This document shows, piece by piece, positions 12,653-15,727 of a DNA stretch of 15,727 nucleotides. The DNA comes from an uncultured Eubacteriales bacterium. GTDB taxonomy: Bacteria > Bacillota > Clostridia > Oscillospirales > Oscillospiraceae. The notes below the pieces were generated by a model. The model saw only the letters and a list, made by a program, of their open reading frames with translations, ran no database searches and had not been told where the DNA came from. The stretch lies in contig CABVBV010000035.1 in the NCBI GenBank assembly GCA_902496595.1, forward strand, positions 1-15,727, given 5' to 3'. Numbering within the stretch: the stretch's first letter is position 1; the number at the start of each line of letters is the position of its first letter. The translations under genes were made by a program, and so were the position numbers.

Positions 12653-13504
12653 TCAGCCCTTGACCGCGCCGGCGGTGAGGCCGCTGACGATGTTTTTGAC
12701 GAGGCAGAAGTAGAGGATGACGATGGGCACGGCTATGAACACGCTGCCCGCGGCGAAACGTGCGAACTGGGTGTCGGGCATGGAGTAGAGGCCGACGGCG
12801 ACCGTCCACATCTCGCGCTCCTTGAGCAGCAGCTTGGGCAGCAGGCAGTCGCTCCAGGGCCAGGCGAACTGCGTGAGCGCGGTGTAGACCAGCATGGGCT
12901 TGGACAGCGGCAGGGTTATCTTGGTGAAGATCTGCAGCTGGTTCGCGCCGTCGATGGTCGCGGCCTCGTGGATGGTGTAGGGTATCGAGTCGAAGTAGCC
13001 CTTCTGCACGAGGTAGCCGAGCGGCGCGGTGCAGGAGTAGTAGAAAATGAGCGACTCCAGGCTGTTGAGCAGGTTCAGCTGGCCCATGATGATGTAGACC
13101 GCGGTCATGCCCATGAAGCCCGGGAACATACCCAGGAGCAGGGTGGTCTTCCTGATGGTGTCGCGGCCCTGGAAGCGGAAGCGGCTCATGACGTAGCCCG
13201 TCAGGATGGTGAGCAGCGTGCCGATTATGCAGGTCATGGTCGCGACGTACAGGGTGTTGAGGAACCAGCGCCCGTAGGGATAGAGGCCGTTCACGTCGTC
13301 GGTGAACAGGTCGACAAAGGTCTGGGCGGAGAACTCCTTCGGGAAGAAGCCCGAGAAGGAGTGGATGTCGCCGCTCTTCGAGAAGGAGGCCGCGATGAGC
13401 CAGACGCAGGGGAAAAGGAATATGAGCGAAATGATGACAAGGACGATGTAGGTGATGATGTTGTCGGCGATCCTCGCCGTCCTGATGCTGCCTTCTTTTT
13501 TCAC
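12653..13504 (-). CDS. MalG-type ABC sugar permease
   Basis: A 283-residue inner-membrane permease of the carbohydrate ABC importer family CUT1. Membrane segments are visible at about 14-40, 86-106, 120-141, 150-166, 205-225 and 250-272. The cytoplasmic EAA loop (HEAATIDGANQLQIFTKITLP, about 179-199) contacts the ATPase. It starts with GTG (complement of 13502-13504), overlapping the TGA of the upstream MalF-type gene by 4 nt in GTGA, behind a GGGAGGAG site (complement of about 13513-13520). It ends with the GLTAGAVKG tail typical of MalG. With the MalF-type protein it forms the channel for maltodextrins or similar alpha-glucosides. No ATPase gene is in the window; such importers often share one MsmX/MalK-type ATPase encoded elsewhere. 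The neighbouring amylase supports a starch-derived substrate. Confidence 0.93.
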   Translation of the reverse strand: MKKEGSIRTARIADNIITYIVLVIISLIFLFPCVWLIAASFSKSGDIHSFSGFFPKEFSAQTFVDLFTDDVNGLYPYGRWFLNTLYVATMTCIIGTLLTILTGYVMSRFRFQGRDTIRKTTLLLGMFPGFMGMTAVYIIMGQLNLLNSLESLIFYYSCTAPLGYLVQKGYFDSIPYTIHEAATIDGANQLQIFTKITLPLSKPMLVYTALTQFAWPWSDCLLPKLLLKEREMWTVAVGLYSMPDTQFARFAAGSVFIAVPIVILYFCLVKNIVSGLTAGAVKG

Positions 13505-14814
13505 TGGAACGTCTCCTCCCTCTTATACGCCGCAGAGCGGACGTAGACGATGAGCGACAGCGTGCCGGTGATGACGAATATGACCAGGCTGATGGCCGCG
13601 CCTATCGAATAGTAGTTGTTGCTGACGGAGAGGTTGTAGAGCCAGTTTATGAGCAGGTCTGTGTCGCTGGCGAGGAAGTAGTCCGCGTAGTTGCTCTGCA
13701 GGCCCGAGCGCAGGAAGAAGTAGATGCCGAAGTTGTTGAAGTTTCCGACGAACTGGCCTATGAGCACGGGGGTTATCGAGAACACGACGAAGGGCAGGGT
13801 TATCTTGCGGAACTGCGTGAACTTGCCCGCGCCGTCGATGGACGCGGCCTCGTAGAGCTGCGTGTCGATGTTCGAGAGTATGCCCGTGGTCATGAGCATT
13901 ATTGAGGGTATGGCTATCCAGGCGTTCACGAAGAAGCCTATGCCGCGTGCCCACCACTTCGCGCTCTCTACGTTGGAGAGGAAGAAGATAGCCTCGTGGC
14001 CGTTGCTCGTGAGCAGCTGGTTTATGGGGCCGCTCTGGGAGAACATGAACTTGAAGCCCAGCATGGTGATGAAGCCCGGTATCGCGTAGGCGAGTATCGG
14101 GAAGGCGCGCCAGATCTTCGAGCCCTTGACGTTCTTCTTGTTGAGGATGAGCGCGATGGCCAGGCCGCCGAAGAAGTTGATGGAGGTCGAGACCACGGCC
14201 CAGATGACGTTCCAGCCGAGGATCTTGCCGAAGGTGCTGCCCACGTTGCCGACACCGAGTATCTTTCCCCATGCGTCGAAACTCCAGCTGGCGAGCACCG
14301 GGTGTACGACCTCGCCGCCGAAGTCCGTGAAGGCGATGAGGATCATGAAGACGATGGGCAGGATGGAGAACATGGCCACGCCTATGAGCGGCAGTATGAG
14401 CGCGGAGAGATAGAACTTCCCGTCCGCCGCATAGGCCATGGACTCCTTGAAGCTGTGGGGCTTTCTGCCCTTTGCGACCTCTCTGGAGGTGAAGAGGATG
14501 TCCTTCACGTTAGAGATGTAGAGCGCTATCGTGAAGATGAGCACGACGACCGCAAACAGGCCCATTATGAGCATCTGCATGGAGTTGTCGCCCTCTATGC
14601 CCAGCCAGAGGTTCTCCTGCTGGGTCCCGAGCGTGAATATGCCCGCTATGTCCTCGACGCCGCGGGCCACAAAGTAGACGATGAGGCCCGCAAGGCTGAG
14701 GAGATACAAAAGCCCCTTTACAATCTGACCGTAGCAAAGCTGGCCGAGGCCCATGACGACGAAGGAGAGCTTCGCCCGCCATGGCGCCGAGCGCAGCCCG
14801 GCAGTCTTAGTCAT
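13501..14814 (-). CDS. MalF-type ABC sugar permease
   Basis: A 437-residue permease, longer than MalG because of an N-terminal extension with a membrane hairpin (about 15-50) opening with VVMGLGQLCYGQIVKG, as in clostridial MalF proteins. Further segments follow at about 80-101, 136-162, 202-224, 236-258, 292-312, 343-363 and 405-427. The EAA loop YEAASIDGAGKFTQFRKITL (321-340) is intact. An extracytoplasmic stretch between the third and fourth segments (about 163-200) is modest, unlike the large P2 domain of E. coli MalF. The ATG at 14814 follows an AGAGGGGG site (complement of about 14823-14830). The stop overlaps the MalG start, so the two channel subunits are translationally coupled. The 36-nt gap to the binding-protein gene contains no terminator-like hairpin. 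Confidence 0.93.
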   Translation of the reverse strand: MTKTAGLRSAPWRAKLSFVVMGLGQLCYGQIVKGLLYLLSLAGLIVYFVARGVEDIAGIFTLGTQQENLWLGIEGDNSMQMLIMGLFAVVVLIFTIALYISNVKDILFTSREVAKGRKPHSFKESMAYAADGKFYLSALILPLIGVAMFSILPIVFMILIAFTDFGGEVVHPVLASWSFDAWGKILGVGNVGSTFGKILGWNVIWAVVSTSINFFGGLAIALILNKKNVKGSKIWRAFPILAYAIPGFITMLGFKFMFSQSGPINQLLTSNGHEAIFFLSNVESAKWWARGIGFFVNAWIAIPSIMLMTTGILSNIDTQLYEAASIDGAGKFTQFRKITLPFVVFSITPVLIGQFVGNFNNFGIYFFLRSGLQSNYADYFLASDTDLLINWLYNLSVSNNYYSIGAAISLVIFVITGTLSLIVYVRSAAYKREETFQ

Positions 14815-14850
14815 TGTCGTTTCCCCCTCTGTCTTTTTAAGGACGGCTGA

Positions 14851-15727
14851 TCATGAGAGCGTGAAGATGCCGTCGTAGATCTGGCTGCACACGTTCTCAA
14901 GCCCGGCCTGTATCTTGTCGACGGTGTCGTACTTCACAGGCTCACCGCGGTTGCCGGAGAGAGCGTCGGTGGCGAGCTCGACGAAGAAGCTCTCGGAGGG
15001 AGTCCAGAGCTGGCTCACCGCGTTGATGGCTGGCATGATGTCGACGTTGCCGTTCTCGAGCCGGTCAAACACGGCGGCAACGGTCGAATCGGTCTCGCCT
15101 ATGGTCGCGGCGGCGTCGGCGCGGGCCGGGGTGATGCCGAGCATCTCGTTGCGGAGTACAACCTGCTCGTAGTCAGCTGCAAATTTCACAAAGGCCAGGG
15201 CCGCATTCGGGCACTTCGTATACGAGGAGATGCCATAGCCGTTCATGCCGCCCATCATCTTGGTCTCGAGCGTGAGCTCGTCCATGTTGGTGATGGTGTC
15301 CTGCCAGGCGTCTGCGGTGAGGTCGCCGGAGGCGGGCAGCCTGGGCACGGCGATCATCTTGAGGTCGGCCTCGGCCTCTTCCTCAGTCCAGCCGTTGTTG
15401 ACCATTTCCTTTATGAACATACTGCGCACGTCGGGAGTGGTGATGGTGCAGAGCATCTTGCCCTTGGCGAGATAGGCGTAGGCGGAGGAGGCGAAGTCCT
15501 TGGCCACGATCTCGGTGTTGTCCATGAGCTCGGCCCACTGGCGGATCATCCAGGCGCCCTGAGCGGCGTTGCCGGCCGCGAGGCCGATGTCCTCGGGGTT
15601 CGTGTTGTCGTCGCCGAAGATGTAGCCGCCGAAGGTGAAGAGGTAGCCGGTCATGAAGTAGGTGTCCACCATCTCGTCGAGGTAGCCGTACTCGGTCTTG
15701 CCGCCGCCCTCCTGGGTCTCCTTGCTG
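14851..15727 (-). CDS. MalE-type extracellular solute-binding protein (N terminus beyond window)
   Basis: The frame stays open to the right edge, so about 291 residues of the C-terminal part are seen and the signal peptide and first lobe are missing. An internal ATG at 15672 is not the start, because the sequence upstream continues in frame as KTEYGYLDE. Features of family 1 solute-binding proteins include the FTFGGYIFGDDNTNPEDIGL stretch, which resembles the GGYIF...EDIGL region of maltose-binding proteins. YLAKGKMLCTITTPDVRS is the usual GKAAM-type strand before the substrate cleft, and MMGGMNGYGIS...CPNAALAFVKFAAD is the common GG-G-IS...A-FVK-L block. It is presumably a lipoprotein that captures alpha-glucan oligosaccharides for the two permeases. 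As is usual, it heads the permease genes and is probably the most expressed member. Its promoter lies outside the window. Confidence 0.9.
   Translation of the reverse strand, partial: SKETQEGGGKTEYGYLDEMVDTYFMTGYLFTFGGYIFGDDNTNPEDIGLAAGNAAQGAWMIRQWAELMDNTEIVAKDFASSAYAYLAKGKMLCTITTPDVRSMFIKEMVNNGWTEEEAEADLKMIAVPRLPASGDLTADAWQDTITNMDELTLETKMMGGMNGYGISSYTKCPNAALAFVKFAADYEQVVLRNEMLGITPARADAAATIGETDSTVAAVFDRLENGNVDIMPAINAVSQLWTPSESFFVELATDALSGNRGEPVKYDTVDKIQAGLENVCSQIYDGIFTLS

Noticed and set aside
11119..13546. Long + strand frames opposite the amylase and MalG genes
   Set aside because: Antisense shadows with Glu/Val/Asp- or Arg-rich composition. All GH13 regions and the permease EAA loop are on the - strand.
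15670..15672. ATG at 15672 as the start of the binding protein
   Set aside because: The frame continues open to the window edge with family-like sequence upstream, and no signal peptide follows the ATG. The gene is cut by the edge.

Overview
The window reads as a chromosomal segment of a GC-rich (about 60% by eye) anaerobic member of the Clostridia (Bacillota). The grounds are strong AGGAGG-type ribosome binding sites, consensus sigma-A promoters, frequent TTG/GTG starts, a split transketolase, a 2-hydroxyacyl-CoA dehydratase pair, a bacterial glycerol-1-phosphate dehydrogenase homologue and a MalEFG-type importer next to a lipoprotein amylase. This lineage is inferred from gene content; no rRNA or tRNA is present. 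Coding density is high, and no insertion sequence, phage gene, CRISPR array or RNA gene was recognised. No gap without a gene exceeds 300 bases.

Left part, + strand (1-4185). A gene tail (1-60) is followed by an LsrF-type class I aldolase/thiolase and a small VOC-like protein, closed by a hairpin at 1292-1330. A separate unit follows with its own near-perfect promoter (1449-1477). It encodes two adjacent 2-hydroxyacyl-CoA dehydratase-family subunits, from a TTG start at 1545, and ends in a clear terminator (4149-4185). Both subunits appear to lack some of the cysteines that hold the [4Fe-4S] cluster in well-studied members. No ATP-dependent activator gene lies in the window.

Middle part (4199-8678, - strand). 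Three transcription units are visible. The first is a small four-helix membrane protein translationally coupled to an XRE regulator, with its own promoter at 4851-4879. The second is a glycerol-1-phosphate dehydrogenase (AraM/EgsA family) followed by a LOG-family phosphoribohydrolase. The third is the N- and C-terminal transketolase subunits, with a TTGAAA-N17-TATAAT promoter.

Right part. Divergent from transketolase (shared intergenic region 8679-8869) lies a + strand pair: a DegV fatty-acid-binding protein and a membrane-anchored CapA-family protein. Two back-to-back hairpins (11008-11098) separate it from a - strand carbohydrate operon that enters from the right edge. Its order is substrate-binding protein (N terminus beyond the window), MalF-type permease, MalG-type permease and GH13 alpha-amylase lipoprotein. 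The likely logic is that the surface amylase trims alpha-glucans and the importer takes up the products, using an ATPase encoded elsewhere.

No wholly new system is evident. The items most worth a second look are the cysteine-poor dehydratase pair, the LsrF/VOC unit outside any lsr operon, the AraM-LOG pair and the unusual CapA translation start.
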